A stretch of DNA of 16,366 bases from Clostridia bacterium (lineage in GTDB: Bacteria > Bacillota_E > SLMV01 > PUMD01). This document shows positions 7,447 through 16,055 of this stretch, in pieces. The stretch lies in contig PWUC01000136.1 of the NCBI GenBank assembly GCA_003562655.1, forward strand, positions 1 through 16,366. Direction: 5' to 3'. Each line of letters starts with the position of its first letter. Position 1 is the stretch's first letter. Under the pieces are notes generated by a model. That model was not told the DNA's origin. It saw nothing but the letters and a program-made list of their open reading frames with translations, and made no database searches. Made by a program: the position numbers and the translations under genes.

Positions 7447-9255
7447 ATGGGTTTTGACGGAATCGCCCTCAGGGCATCGATCTCCGAGCTGCAGCCGCTG
7501 GTGGGAAGCAGGATCCAGAAGATCTACGAAACCCCCGGCGGACACAGCATCATCCTGCACCTTTACCGGCGCCCCGGCGCGGCCCGGCTGCTGGTTTCCG
7601 CCGACCGGACGGGGTCGCGACTGCACCTGACAAGGCGCAGGCTCCGACACCCGGACAGGCCGGGCAGCTTCTGCATGAGTCTGCGCAAACACCTCACCGG
7701 AGGCATAATCCGCTGCATCGACCAGGTCGATCTGGATCGGATCGCCCACATCCGGGTGGATTCGCGCGATGACCTGGGACGAACGCGACACCTGAACCTG
7801 ATAGCTGAGACCATGGGCCGCTTCAGCAACATCATCCTGACCGACGAGGATGGAGATGACAGGATTCTGGCCGCCCTCCGGTTCTCATCCCCCGACCGGA
7901 ATCCCCACCGGACGGTGCTGACCGGCCACGCCTACCGCCTTCCACCCCAGAAGGAGGGGCTGTCCCTTTTCACCCTGTCCGCCGAGAAGCTGCTGGCCCG
8001 GGTTCCTCGCCCCGGCGAGGAATCTCCCCCGGCCTGGCTCTGGCTGGTGCAGAATGTGTCAGGACCCGGACCGGACGAGGCCCGCCGCATCCTGGAGACC
8101 GCCGGCATGCCCCCCGGACAAAGACCCACCGGCGACCCGGACCTCATGGCGGCCCTCGCTGGTGAGCTCAACCGATGCGGCCGGGTCATCGCCGGTGAAA
8201 GGTGGAAACCGCATCTGATCCTCTCGGAGGATTCGGACCACCCGTCCCCCCTTCCTTACCCGGTGAGCCTCGGGGTGATCCCCGGGGAGGATGGATGCTC
8301 CGAGGGAATCCGCACCTTCCCGGCTCCCTCGCACCTGCTGGACGCCTTCTACGCCCTGAGGGAAGAGCGCGAGGAGTTTGACAGGATCAAGGGGGAGCTC
8401 AGCAAGTCCCTCAAGTCGGCCCGCGAAAGCACCGAGAGGCGCCTGGAAAACCAGCGCCGCGATGTCCAGCGGGCCCGCGATGCAGAGAGTCTCCGGCGCC
8501 ACGGAGAGCTGCTCACCACATACATGCACCAGGTCTCGCGCGGCTCAGACGAGGTCACCCTTCCCGATTACTACAACCAGGGAGAACCGGTGACCATCCC
8601 CCTCGATCCACGCAAGTCGCCCGCCGACAATGCAGCGGGGTACTTCAACCGGTATCGCAAAATGCAGCGAGCGGAGGTCATCGCTGAGAAAAGAATGAAG
8701 GCGACCCGGGAGGAGCTGCAGTACATCATGAGTCTTTTCGACCAGGTCGAGCGCGCCGAGACGGCCGCCGAGCTGCTGGACATCCGGTCGGAAGCGGCCC
8801 GTTCAGGCTATGTAAAGACCCGGAAGAAAGAGGTTTCAAGGGGCAAAAGCGAACGGGGACGGCGTCGCTACCGCACCTTCCTCACCCCCTCGGGAGTGAA
8901 GGTGCACGTGGGAAGAAACAACAGGGGCAACGACTACCTGGTGTCCCGGATGGCCTCCGGCGACGACCTGTGGATGCACGTCAAGGACATCCCGGGATCC
9001 CACCTGATCCTGCCGGGCCCCTGGGATGCCGACGAGATGCCCCCGCCCGGGGTGCTGGAGGAGGCCGCCATCCTCGCCGCCTATCACTCGGCTGCCCGGC
9101 AGTCCAGCAACGTGCCGGTGGACTACACCCTGGTCAGGAACGTACGCAAGCCCCGGGGCGGAAAACCCGGAATGGTCACATACCGCGGCCAGAGGACACT
9201 GTATGTGACCCCGCCCGCAAAACTCACCGGCTATCAGGAAACCGCCGCCGGGTAG
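7447..9255 (+). CDS. rqcH: Rqc2/RqcH-type NFACT protein (ribosome quality control)
   Basis: The 602-residue protein has the NFACT layout. An N-terminal NFACT-N domain opens M-G-F-D-G-I-A-L-R-A. A helix-hairpin-helix region follows at about 175-250, then long coiled-coil arms near 300-365 and 395-450. The NFACT-R domain from about 474 carries D-D-L-W-M-H-V-K-D-I-P-G-S-H. The residues that bind tRNA-Ala in B. subtilis RqcH, D97 and R98, occur here at the same positions (V-D-L-D-R-I-A), with E121 and R125 in A-E-T-M-G-R-F-S-N. RqcH binds stalled 50S subunits and adds alanine tails to nascent chains; older annotations call the family fibronectin-binding protein. ATG 7447 has GAGGAGG 9 bases upstream. 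The gene ends only 8 bases from the convergent pyrE. Confidence 0.93.
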   Translation: MGFDGIALRASISELQPLVGSRIQKIYETPGGHSIILHLYRRPGAARLLVSADRTGSRLHLTRRRLRHPDRPGSFCMSLRKHLTGGIIRCIDQVDLDRIAHIRVDSRDDLGRTRHLNLIAETMGRFSNIILTDEDGDDRILAALRFSSPDRNPHRTVLTGHAYRLPPQKEGLSLFTLSAEKLLARVPRPGEESPPAWLWLVQNVSGPGPDEARRILETAGMPPGQRPTGDPDLMAALAGELNRCGRVIAGERWKPHLILSEDSDHPSPLPYPVSLGVIPGEDGCSEGIRTFPAPSHLLDAFYALREEREEFDRIKGELSKSLKSARESTERRLENQRRDVQRARDAESLRRHGELLTTYMHQVSRGSDEVTLPDYYNQGEPVTIPLDPRKSPADNAAGYFNRYRKMQRAEVIAEKRMKATREELQYIMSLFDQVERAETAAELLDIRSEAARSGYVKTRKKEVSRGKSERGRRRYRTFLTPSGVKVHVGRNNRGNDYLVSRMASGDDLWMHVKDIPGSHLILPGPWDADEMPPPGVLEEAAILAAYHSAARQSSNVPVDYTLVRNVRKPRGGKPGMVTYRGQRTLYVTPPAKLTGYQETAAG

Positions 9256-9263
9256 ATCCCATG

Positions 9264-9857
9264 TCACATCCCCAGGTCCTTCGGATAGACCAGCGGCACG
9301 CCCTCCCGGCAGAGGGGGCAGCTGGGGGGCGAATAGGCCGGTATGTCCATGGTCAGCACTGAATGAAGGGGCACTCCGAAATCCGTCGTTCCCCCCGTCC
9401 GATCCACCAGGACGCTGACCCCCACGATCTCAGCCCGCAGCTGGGAGAAGATCTCCATGACGGAGTTGACCGATCCCCCGGTGGACACCGCGTCCTCCAC
9501 CACCAGCACCCGGTCCTCGGGCCCGGCGGAAAAACCCCGCCTCAGGGTCATGTGCCCGTCGAACCTCTCCACGAAAAGGGCCTCGGCACCCAGGTGACGG
9601 GCCACCTCGTAGGCCAGGATGATCCCGCCCAGGGCCGGCCCGACAACCTTGTTGACACCGGCGTCCCGGAAGGGGGCCGCCATGGTCCGGGTCAGACGTC
9701 TCGCGTGCCCGGGGAACCGCAGAATCTGGGCACACTGCAGAAACTGGGGACTGTGTCTGCCGGAGGTCAGCCGGAAGTGCCCCTCCAGCAGGACCCCCGT
9801 ATCCCGGAACAGCTGCAGGATCTCGTCGCGCGCCATATGCTTCGCACAGGCCTTCAC
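9264..9857 (-). CDS. pyrE: Orotate phosphoribosyltransferase, Thermus-type
   Basis: PyrE transfers orotate to PRPP to give orotidine monophosphate, the fifth step of the pathway. The PRPP loop V-L-V-V-E-D-A-V-S-T-G-G-S is at residues 117-129 (E-D in place of the common D-D), and the phosphate loop G-R-H-S is at 33-36. The 197-residue length and the C-terminal C-P-L-C-R-E-G-V-P-L (CxxC at 180-183) mark the Thermus-family PyrE branch, not the E. coli type. GTG 9857 overlaps the pyrF stop (GTGA), and GGAGGAGG lies about 9 bases upstream. It is the last gene of the operon. The RqcH gene converges within 8 bases, so there is no room between the genes for a terminator, and any stop signal must lie inside rqcH. 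Confidence 0.95.
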   Translation of the reverse strand: MKACAKHMARDEILQLFRDTGVLLEGHFRLTSGRHSPQFLQCAQILRFPGHARRLTRTMAAPFRDAGVNKVVGPALGGIILAYEVARHLGAEALFVERFDGHMTLRRGFSAGPEDRVLVVEDAVSTGGSVNSVMEIFSQLRAEIVGVSVLVDRTGGTTDFGVPLHSVLTMDIPAYSPPSCPLCREGVPLVYPKDLGM

Positions 9858-10558
9858 CTGCGATCACCTCCTCCTTGCATTTCATCGATCACTCGCCTGA
9901 GGGCCGCCCGGGGGTCGACAGCCCCCGTTATGGGGCGGCCGATGACCAGGTAATCCGCTCCCCGCTCCAGGGCCTGACCCGGAGGGGTCACTCGCCGGTG
10001 ATCGCCGATCTCCGACCAGGCCGGCCGGATCCCCGGCGTGACCACCAGGAAATCGCTGCCGACGACGGATCTGACGGCCTCGATTTCCCCCGGCGAACAG
10101 ACCACTCCGTCCAGTCCCTCCTCCTGGGCCCGGAGGGCCCACCGGCCCACGACCTCCTCGACACTCAGGTCAACGCCCAGGTAGTGAGAAAGGAGGTCCT
10201 GGTCCAGGCTGGTGAGCACCGTGACGGCCAGCAACAGCGTATCGGGGAGGGCCTCCCGGGCGGCAGCCATCATCGAGGGACCGCCGCTGGCATGGAGGTT
10301 GGTCATCCAGACCCCCGCATCGCGGAGGACCCTGGCAGCCCCGGCCACGGTGTTGGGAATGTCGTGCAGCTTCAGATCCAGAAACACGTGCCCGCCCGAT
10401 TGGTTGATCTCGTCGATGACCCCGGGGCCGGCGGAACAGAAGAGCTCCAGCCCCACCTTGAACTGAGAGACACCGGGCATCAGCGCCGAGACGTACCCGA
10501 GAGCAACCTCGCTTCTGGGAGTATCAAGGGCAATAATGATGCGCTCTTCAGCAGTCAC
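9854..10558 (-). CDS. pyrF: Orotidine 5'-phosphate decarboxylase
   Basis: PyrF catalyses the last step, OMP to UMP plus CO2. At 234 residues it is the usual group I size. The catalytic array is clear: K34 (Q-F-K-V-G) and D61/K63/D66 in F-L-D-L-K-L-H-D-I-P-N-T. The phosphate-gripper segments P-G-I-R-P and G-A-D-Y-L-V-I-G-R-P-I-T lie in the C-terminal third. The GTG start at 10558 overlaps the pyrD stop (GTGA), with AAAGGGG 7 bases upstream. Its own end overlaps pyrE in the same way, so the three genes are translated as a coupled block. Confidence 0.97.
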   Translation of the reverse strand: MTAEERIIIALDTPRSEVALGYVSALMPGVSQFKVGLELFCSAGPGVIDEINQSGGHVFLDLKLHDIPNTVAGAARVLRDAGVWMTNLHASGGPSMMAAAREALPDTLLLAVTVLTSLDQDLLSHYLGVDLSVEEVVGRWALRAQEEGLDGVVCSPGEIEAVRSVVGSDFLVVTPGIRPAWSEIGDHRRVTPPGQALERGADYLVIGRPITGAVDPRAALRRVIDEMQGGGDRR

Positions 10559-11469
10559 AGCTCTTCCCCTTTCCTGTGCGCACCGCCGACGGGCCAGTCG
10601 CGCCCGTCGGCCCGGTATTCGGTCAGCCGGCGCAGGATGCAGTCCGGCAGCGATGGATCAGAGAACAGCGCGGTTCCGAGACCCACCGCCCCGGCCCCGG
10701 CCAGCATGAAAGCGATTACATCGCGAAAGGAACACACGCCACCGAGGCCCAACACGGGGATCTCAACGGCCTCATACACCTGCCAGACGCAGCGCAGCGC
10801 CACGGGCCGGATGGCCGGGCCCGAGAGCCCCCCGAAGACGTTGCCCAGGACGGGCCGCGCAGCCTCGACGTCAATCTCCATTCCCGCCAGCGTGTTGATG
10901 AGGCTGATCACATCGGCCCCCGCCTCCTCCACTGCCCGCGCGATCCCGGCGATGTCGGTCACATTGGGGGTCAGTTTGACCAGCAGGGGCAGGTCCGTGA
11001 CCTCCCGCACCGACGAGACCAGTCTTGCCGCCGTCGCCGGGCAGGTCCCGAAGCTCATTCCGCCGGCGGCGACATTGGGACAGCTGATGTTCAGTTCGAG
11101 GCCGGCCAGGCCCCTGACCCCGTCCAGTTCCCGGGCCACGGAGACATATTCGGAGATCGCCTTCCCCACCACATTGACGACGATCGCGGTATCCAGAAGC
11201 AGCAGGGGCGGCAGGTGAACCTCCATCACTTCCCGCACCCCCGGGTTTTCGAGACCAATGGCATTCAGCATCCCTGAGGGGGTCTCGAAGATCCTCGGGG
11301 GAGGATTTCCCGACCAGGGCTCCAGCGACGTACCCTTGACGATGACCGCACCGAAGGTCTCGGGGGGTAATATGTCGCCGTAGTCTGCCCCGAAACCGTA
11401 GGTGCCGGAGAGGGCGACCAGGGGATTCTTCAGGGTCAGCCGACCCAGCTGCACACTCAGGTCGCTCAT
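10555..11469 (-). CDS. pyrD: Dihydroorotate dehydrogenase B, catalytic subunit (class 1B)
   Basis: This 304-residue FMN enzyme oxidises dihydroorotate to orotate in the cytoplasm. The catalytic base of class 1 enzymes is a cysteine, seen here as C130 in L-N-I-S-C-P-N, the same position as in Lactococcus PyrDB. K45 in V-K-G-T-S contacts FMN and substrate. The phosphate-binding end is G-L-G-G-V and G-A-G-A-V-G-L-G-T. The adjacent pyrK makes it class 1B, which passes electrons to NAD+ through FAD and a 2Fe-2S cluster. The start ATG at 11469 overlaps the pyrK stop (ATGA), with AAGGAGG 10 bases upstream. A longer frame to 11574 runs through pyrK and is not supported. Confidence 0.97.
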   Translation of the reverse strand: MSDLSVQLGRLTLKNPLVALSGTYGFGADYGDILPPETFGAVIVKGTSLEPWSGNPPPRIFETPSGMLNAIGLENPGVREVMEVHLPPLLLLDTAIVVNVVGKAISEYVSVARELDGVRGLAGLELNISCPNVAAGGMSFGTCPATAARLVSSVREVTDLPLLVKLTPNVTDIAGIARAVEEAGADVISLINTLAGMEIDVEAARPVLGNVFGGLSGPAIRPVALRCVWQVYEAVEIPVLGLGGVCSFRDVIAFMLAGAGAVGLGTALFSDPSLPDCILRRLTEYRADGRDWPVGGAHRKGEEL

Positions 11470-12269
11470 TCGAACTGCACCTCCTTCAGGGAAAAGACGG
11501 GACCGTCCCTGCACACCCTCGCATAGCGGGCCTGACCGTCCGGGTCCCTCAGGGGGATGCAGCAGCCCCTGCACGCACCAACGCCGCAGGCCATGAACTC
11601 CTCAAAGGAACCGAAGGCAGGGGTCTGAGGGAACATGCGGGCCACCTCGGCCAGCATGGGCCTGGGCCCGCAGCCGTAGACGGCGGTCACCGGCACTGCC
11701 CCTTCGAGGTGGCGCGCGACGGCTGCGGTGACCTGTCCCTTCTCACCGGCGGATCCATCATCGGTGGTGATTCGCACCGACGCGCCAGCCGCCTCGAAGA
11801 GTCCCGCCCCGATCAGGTTCTTCCGGGTCCCGGCTCCCAGAAACACCGCCGGGGTGAATCCGGCCGCCGTCAGCCTGCGGGCCAGAAGGATCAGGGGCGC
11901 CGCTCCGACGCCGCCTGCCACCAGAACGCAGACGCCCCGGTCACCCGGGGGCATCGGGAAGCCCTGGCCCAGAGGCCCCAGGCAGTCGAGGACATCTCCG
12001 GGGACCATGCGGGCCAGACGCGATGACATCCTACCGACGGGCCTGACGATCAGGTGCATGCGGTTGGCCGCCGGCTCCCAATCACTGACACTGAAGGGAC
12101 GGCGCAGCAGGGGATCCGTCCCTTCCGGATCAGCCGGTCGAACGTGCAGGAACTGGCCCGGGGCGGGATCAAGTACCGACTCGGGCTCCAGCACCAGGTG
12201 GGCCGCGTCGCCCTCGTCACTATTGCTGCGGACCGCCGCACCGAACAGACTCCCCGACGCGTTCAACAC
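11466..12269 (-). CDS. pyrK: Dihydroorotate dehydrogenase B, electron transfer subunit
   Basis: PyrK carries FAD and a 2Fe-2S cluster and passes electrons from PyrD's FMN to NAD+. In its 267 residues the FAD motif R-R-P-F-S is at 56-60 and the nucleotide-binding loop V-A-G-G-V-G-A-A-P-L at 117-126. The cluster ligands follow the family pattern: C228, C233 and C236 in C-G-V-G-A-C-R-G-C, and C253 in A-R-V-C. C237 is an extra neighbouring cysteine. GTG 12269 is the best start: GGGAGG lies about 10 bases upstream, and it overlaps the pyrC stop by 7 bases. TTG 12266 is an alternative. The neighbouring pyrD confirms the function. Confidence 0.94.
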   Translation of the reverse strand: MLNASGSLFGAAVRSNSDEGDAAHLVLEPESVLDPAPGQFLHVRPADPEGTDPLLRRPFSVSDWEPAANRMHLIVRPVGRMSSRLARMVPGDVLDCLGPLGQGFPMPPGDRGVCVLVAGGVGAAPLILLARRLTAAGFTPAVFLGAGTRKNLIGAGLFEAAGASVRITTDDGSAGEKGQVTAAVARHLEGAVPVTAVYGCGPRPMLAEVARMFPQTPAFGSFEEFMACGVGACRGCCIPLRDPDGQARYARVCRDGPVFSLKEVQFE

Positions 12270-13561
12270 CTTAGGACACCCTCCCGCAACACCGTCTTGC
12301 CGCCGACCAGCACGGTGTCCACCGAGCCGGTCAAACTCCAGCCAACCAGCGGGGTATTGCGACCCTTCGAGGCAAAACCCGCCGGGTTGACCGCCCATTC
12401 GCCGTCGGTCCGCACGATGGTGACATCGGCGGGCTTCCCATCGCCGAGATCTCCCCCCGGAAGGTTGAAGATGGACGCCGGCGCCGAGGTCAGGGCCTCG
12501 ATCAGCCGCCCGAGGGTGAGCTCTCCCCTCATGACCAGCCGGTCGTGAAGCAGGGAAAAGGCGGTCTCCAGTCCCGATATGCCGAACTCGGCAAAAATGT
12601 ACTCCCTGTCCTTGTCGTCGAAACCGTGGGGAGCATGATCCGTGGCGATCGCATCGATGACTCCCTCATTGAGAGCTTCTACCAGGGCCCGGCGGTCATC
12701 CTCCGTGCGCAGGGGCGGGTTGACCTTGGTGTTGGTGTCATACTGGCTCTCCCTCACCAGGTCTTCAGTCAGGGTCAGATGATGGGGCGTCGCCTCGCAG
12801 GTGACATGCAGTCCCTCGGCCCGGGCCCCCCGGATCAGCTCGATGGAACGGGTCACACTCACGTGTGCGATGTGAAGATGCCCCCCGAAGGTGCGGCACA
12901 CCTCGAGATCCCTGGCTATCATCGCACTCTCAGCAGCCGCAGGGATCCCGGGCAGGCCCATGATCGTCGAGACCCGTCCCCAGTTGACCACGCCCTCCCC
13001 GCTGAGGGAACGGTCCTCCTCGTGAACGCACACGGGAACACCGAACATCCCGCTGTACTGCAGCGCCAGCTGCATGACCCGGCCCGAGGAGATGGGCTGT
13101 CCATCGTCGGAGAATGCCCGCGCACCCGCCTCGACCATCATGCCCATCTCGGTGAGGTCTTTCCCCTTCTGCCCCCTGGTGACGGAACCCATCGGGTACA
13201 CCCGGACGGCGCCCTCCCTCTTTGCAACATCCGAGATGAAACGGATTCCGGCTTCATCGTCGATGACCGGCTCGGTGTTGGCCATGCTGACCACCGCCGT
13301 GTAACCACCCCGGGCGGCAGCCCGGGTGCCGCTGGCTATGTCCTCCTTGTACTCCTGGCCCGGCTGACGCAGGTGCGTATGTATGTCAATGAAGCCAGGC
13401 GTCACGATGCATCCTGTGGCATCGATGACCTCCGCCCCCTCCACCGACAGGTTGTCACCGGTGGCGGCGATCGTGCCTCCCTCGAGGAGTAGGTCAGCGA
13501 CGCCGTCCCTGGCATTGGCCGGGTCGATGATATGTCCGCTTTTGATCAGCATCCGCTCCAT
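12263..13561 (-). CDS. pyrC: Dihydroorotase, class I
   Basis: PyrC cyclises carbamoyl aspartate to dihydroorotate using a zinc centre. The 432-residue amidohydrolase shows the expected ligands: H61 and H63 (D-I-H-T-H-L-R-Q-P-G), D153 (S-D-D-G), H180 (V-H-E-E-D), H233 (I-A-H-V-S) and catalytic D308 (A-T-D-H-A-P-H). The aspartate at 153, in place of a carboxylated lysine, fits the Bacillus/Aquifex class I enzymes. ATG 13561 is preferred: GGAGG lies 11 bases upstream and it sits one base after the pyrB stop. ATG 13552 is possible. Confidence 0.96.
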   Translation of the reverse strand: MERMLIKSGHIIDPANARDGVADLLLEGGTIAATGDNLSVEGAEVIDATGCIVTPGFIDIHTHLRQPGQEYKEDIASGTRAAARGGYTAVVSMANTEPVIDDEAGIRFISDVAKREGAVRVYPMGSVTRGQKGKDLTEMGMMVEAGARAFSDDGQPISSGRVMQLALQYSGMFGVPVCVHEEDRSLSGEGVVNWGRVSTIMGLPGIPAAAESAMIARDLEVCRTFGGHLHIAHVSVTRSIELIRGARAEGLHVTCEATPHHLTLTEDLVRESQYDTNTKVNPPLRTEDDRRALVEALNEGVIDAIATDHAPHGFDDKDREYIFAEFGISGLETAFSLLHDRLVMRGELTLGRLIEALTSAPASIFNLPGGDLGDGKPADVTIVRTDGEWAVNPAGFASKGRNTPLVGWSLTGSVDTVLVGGKTVLREGVLRC

Positions 13562-13562
13562 C

Positions 13563-14489
13563 TCAGTTCCCACCTCCGAGCAGAAGATAAAAGAGAGCCA
13601 TCCGGACTGCCACTCCACTGGTGACCTGCTCCAGGATCACCGACTGCCCCCCGTCGGCCACCTCGCTTGTGATCTCGACTCCCCGGTTCATGGGGCCGGG
13701 ATGCATCAGCAGGGCGTCGGGACGGGCCAGGGCCAGACGCCTGGCATCGATGCCGAAGAGCTTGTGATATTCCCTGACGCCCGGGAAGAGATTGCCCTCC
13801 TGGCGTTCCATCTGGATCCTGAGAACGTAGACCACATCGGCTCCCCTCAGGGCCTGGTCCACGTCGTTGGTGACAGTACACCCGATCTCTGCCACAAAGG
13901 GAGGTATCAGCGTGGAGGGACCACAGGCGACCACCTCGGCCCCCATCTTTGCCAGGCCCCAGATATTGGAACGGGCGACGCGGCTGTGCAGGATATCCCC
14001 GACGATGACCACCTTCCGACCCTCGATGCCTCCCTTTCGACTCCTTATGGTGAAAAGATCGAGCAGGCCCTGGGAGGGGTGTTCGTGATTGCCGTCGCCC
14101 GCGTTTATGATGGAGGAACTGACGTTTCTGGCCAGGTAGTGAGGCGCTCCCCCCGAGGGATGCCGGATGATCACAACCTCCGGCCCCATGACCTCGATGT
14201 TGAGCACCATGTCCCGAAGGGATTCGCCCTTGACCAGGCTGCTCGAACCCTTAGACACGTTGATGATGTCGGCGCTGAGGTACTTGCAGGCCAGGTAAAA
14301 GGAGGTCTGCGTCCTGGTACTGGGTTCATAGAACAGGTTCACGGCCGTGCGTCCCCGCAGTGTGGGAACCCGCTTTATGGTCCGGTCAAGAATCTGGCGC
14401 ATTGAGTCTGCGGTGTCCAGCACCAGCTCGATGTCATCCCGACTCATGGGTTCAAGGCCCAGGACGTGTCTGCTGCTCAGCTCGGGCAA
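13563..14489 (-). CDS. pyrB: Aspartate carbamoyltransferase catalytic chain
   Basis: PyrB joins carbamoyl phosphate and aspartate, the committed step of pyrimidine synthesis. The carbamoyl-phosphate loop S-T-R-T-Q-T-S-F is at residues 57-64. The lysine loop is V-K-G-E-S (K87), the H-E-H-P-S-Q-G segment is at 135-141 and H-P-G-P-M-N-R-G at 263-270. No pyrI regulatory-chain gene is present, as in Bacillus-type operons. I place the start at TTG 14489: AAGGGG lies 9 bases upstream, it begins one base after the pyrR stop, and it gives 308 residues, the family norm. The ATG at 14549 lies deep inside pyrR, and the ATG at residue 15 would cut into the conserved N-terminus. Confidence 0.95.
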   Translation of the reverse strand: MPELSSRHVLGLEPMSRDDIELVLDTADSMRQILDRTIKRVPTLRGRTAVNLFYEPSTRTQTSFYLACKYLSADIINVSKGSSSLVKGESLRDMVLNIEVMGPEVVIIRHPSGGAPHYLARNVSSSIINAGDGNHEHPSQGLLDLFTIRSRKGGIEGRKVVIVGDILHSRVARSNIWGLAKMGAEVVACGPSTLIPPFVAEIGCTVTNDVDQALRGADVVYVLRIQMERQEGNLFPGVREYHKLFGIDARRLALARPDALLMHPGPMNRGVEITSEVADGGQSVILEQVTSGVAVRMALFYLLLGGGN

Positions 14490-14490
14490 C

Positions 14491-15282
<792 letters not shown>

Positions 15283-15302
15283 TACTCATTCATCCGCGCC
15301 CA

Positions 15303-15331
15303 ACTATAACAGAGGTTTCCTACCGTGTCAA
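15303..15331 (-). promoter_or_regulatory. Near-consensus sigma-70 promoter of the pyr operon
   Basis: On the minus strand TTGACA (15331-15326), a 17-base spacer and TATAGT (15308-15303) match the housekeeping consensus at 11 of 12 positions. Transcription should start near 15295, giving a leader of about 240 bases before pyrR that opens with the PyrR hairpin. It is the only strong promoter seen for the operon. The -35 box appears to lie in the last codons of the transposase remnant. Confidence 0.85.
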
Positions 15332-15936
15332 CAACTCTCCGATCGTCATCCAGGCGCATGATGTCGCAATGCAGCGGCCATGTTGATGAATCAGGGCACT
15401 CAGAACAGGCCGATCGCCAGGCATCCGAGGGCCGGGACCCCAGGCTCCGCGCGGATCCGTGATCGGTCCGCGTCAAAGCCCCGCACCCAGGACAGAAAGC
15501 TTTTCCGGCTAAGTCCTGCCATTCTCAGCAGGCGTTCGGGACCTGCCTCATCGGCTGCAAGACTGGTGATGCCGCAGGAGGTATTGTGAGACCTCTCTTC
15601 ACCCGTGAGGTCGGTGGTGGACCGTTTCGATTCTCGCGACCTGCCTCGTGGGGGGAGGGTCGAGATAGTCGTTGAGAGCGTGCAGGTTCGAATCGCCGGG
15701 CGTTTCCGCAGCCCCTGTCCCTTTCAGGGTGCGGGCTGAAGACCTCCTCTTCGCAGCATTGTCTCAAGGTGCGTCTTCTGATCGGCCCTCACCGCCGGCA
15801 GATAATCCGCCCTGTTCTCCTCTACCAGGTACGGGGCATGATTTTCTGGGGGTGCATCGCGTCGGGGTCACCTGACTCTCGCTCGTTTTGCCCTTACCTC
15901 TCGTTGCGAGATCACCACGCCCTCCTCATGAAAAAA
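15321..15936 (-). pseudogene. Decayed ISAs1-type transposase, multiply frameshifted
   Basis: No single frame is open, but pieces in successive minus-strand frames follow the order of an ISAs1-type transposase. They are H-E-E-G-V-V-I-S-Q-R-E-V (from about 15929); D-A-M-H-P-Q-K (family D-A-L/M-H-T-Q); Y-L-V-E-E-N-R-A-D-Y-L-P-A-V (near 15815); L-N-D-Y-L-D then Q-V-A-R-I-E (near 15670-15630); C-G-I-T-S-L-A-A-D-E-A (near 15575); W-V-R-G-F-D-A-D-R-S-R-I-R (near 15490-15455); L-A-I-G-L-F; and M-A-A-A-L-R-H-H-A (near 15380-15355). TGA codons at 15402 and 15393 fall where the family usually has Arg or Gly, and the usual catalytic Glu (family I-E-N) is replaced. The N-terminal part is missing, cut by the ISL3 element. 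The exact 3' end is uncertain. Confidence 0.75.
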
Positions 15937-16012
15937 GGTTCTTCTCCATTTGAGTTGGCAAGATCGCAGGTTGCGAATAGTCGCAGCATGGTAAAGGACA
16001 TGCAACTCCTTC

Positions 16013-16036
16013 CAAGAATAATGTTTCATATTCTTG
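16013..16036 (+). repeat. Perfect inverted repeat upstream of transposase RBS
   Basis: CAAGAATA (16013-16020) and TATTCTTG (16029-16036) are perfect 8-base arms around an 8-base loop, followed by TTTC and then the GGAGGAGG ribosome binding site (16041-16048). The hairpin is well placed to weaken read-through transcription or shield transposase translation, a protection known from IS10 and IS50. A second small palindrome, TGCGA-ATAG-TCGCA, is at 15972-15985 and may be a subterminal transposase site. Confidence 0.55.
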
Positions 16037-16055
16037 TTTCGGAGGAGGTAGTCGC

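Noticed and set aside
9875..11218. Long plus-strand open frame (447 codons) opposite pyrF and pyrD
   Set aside because: It is a mirror frame of two unmistakable enzymes in high-GC DNA, with a low-complexity Pro/Ser/Arg-rich product and no family resemblance.
15684..15697. GGTTCGAATC, resembling a tRNA T-loop
   Set aside because: The flanking bases do not form a T-stem and no acceptor, anticodon or D-arm can be placed around it; the stretch reads as part of the transposase remnant on the other strand.
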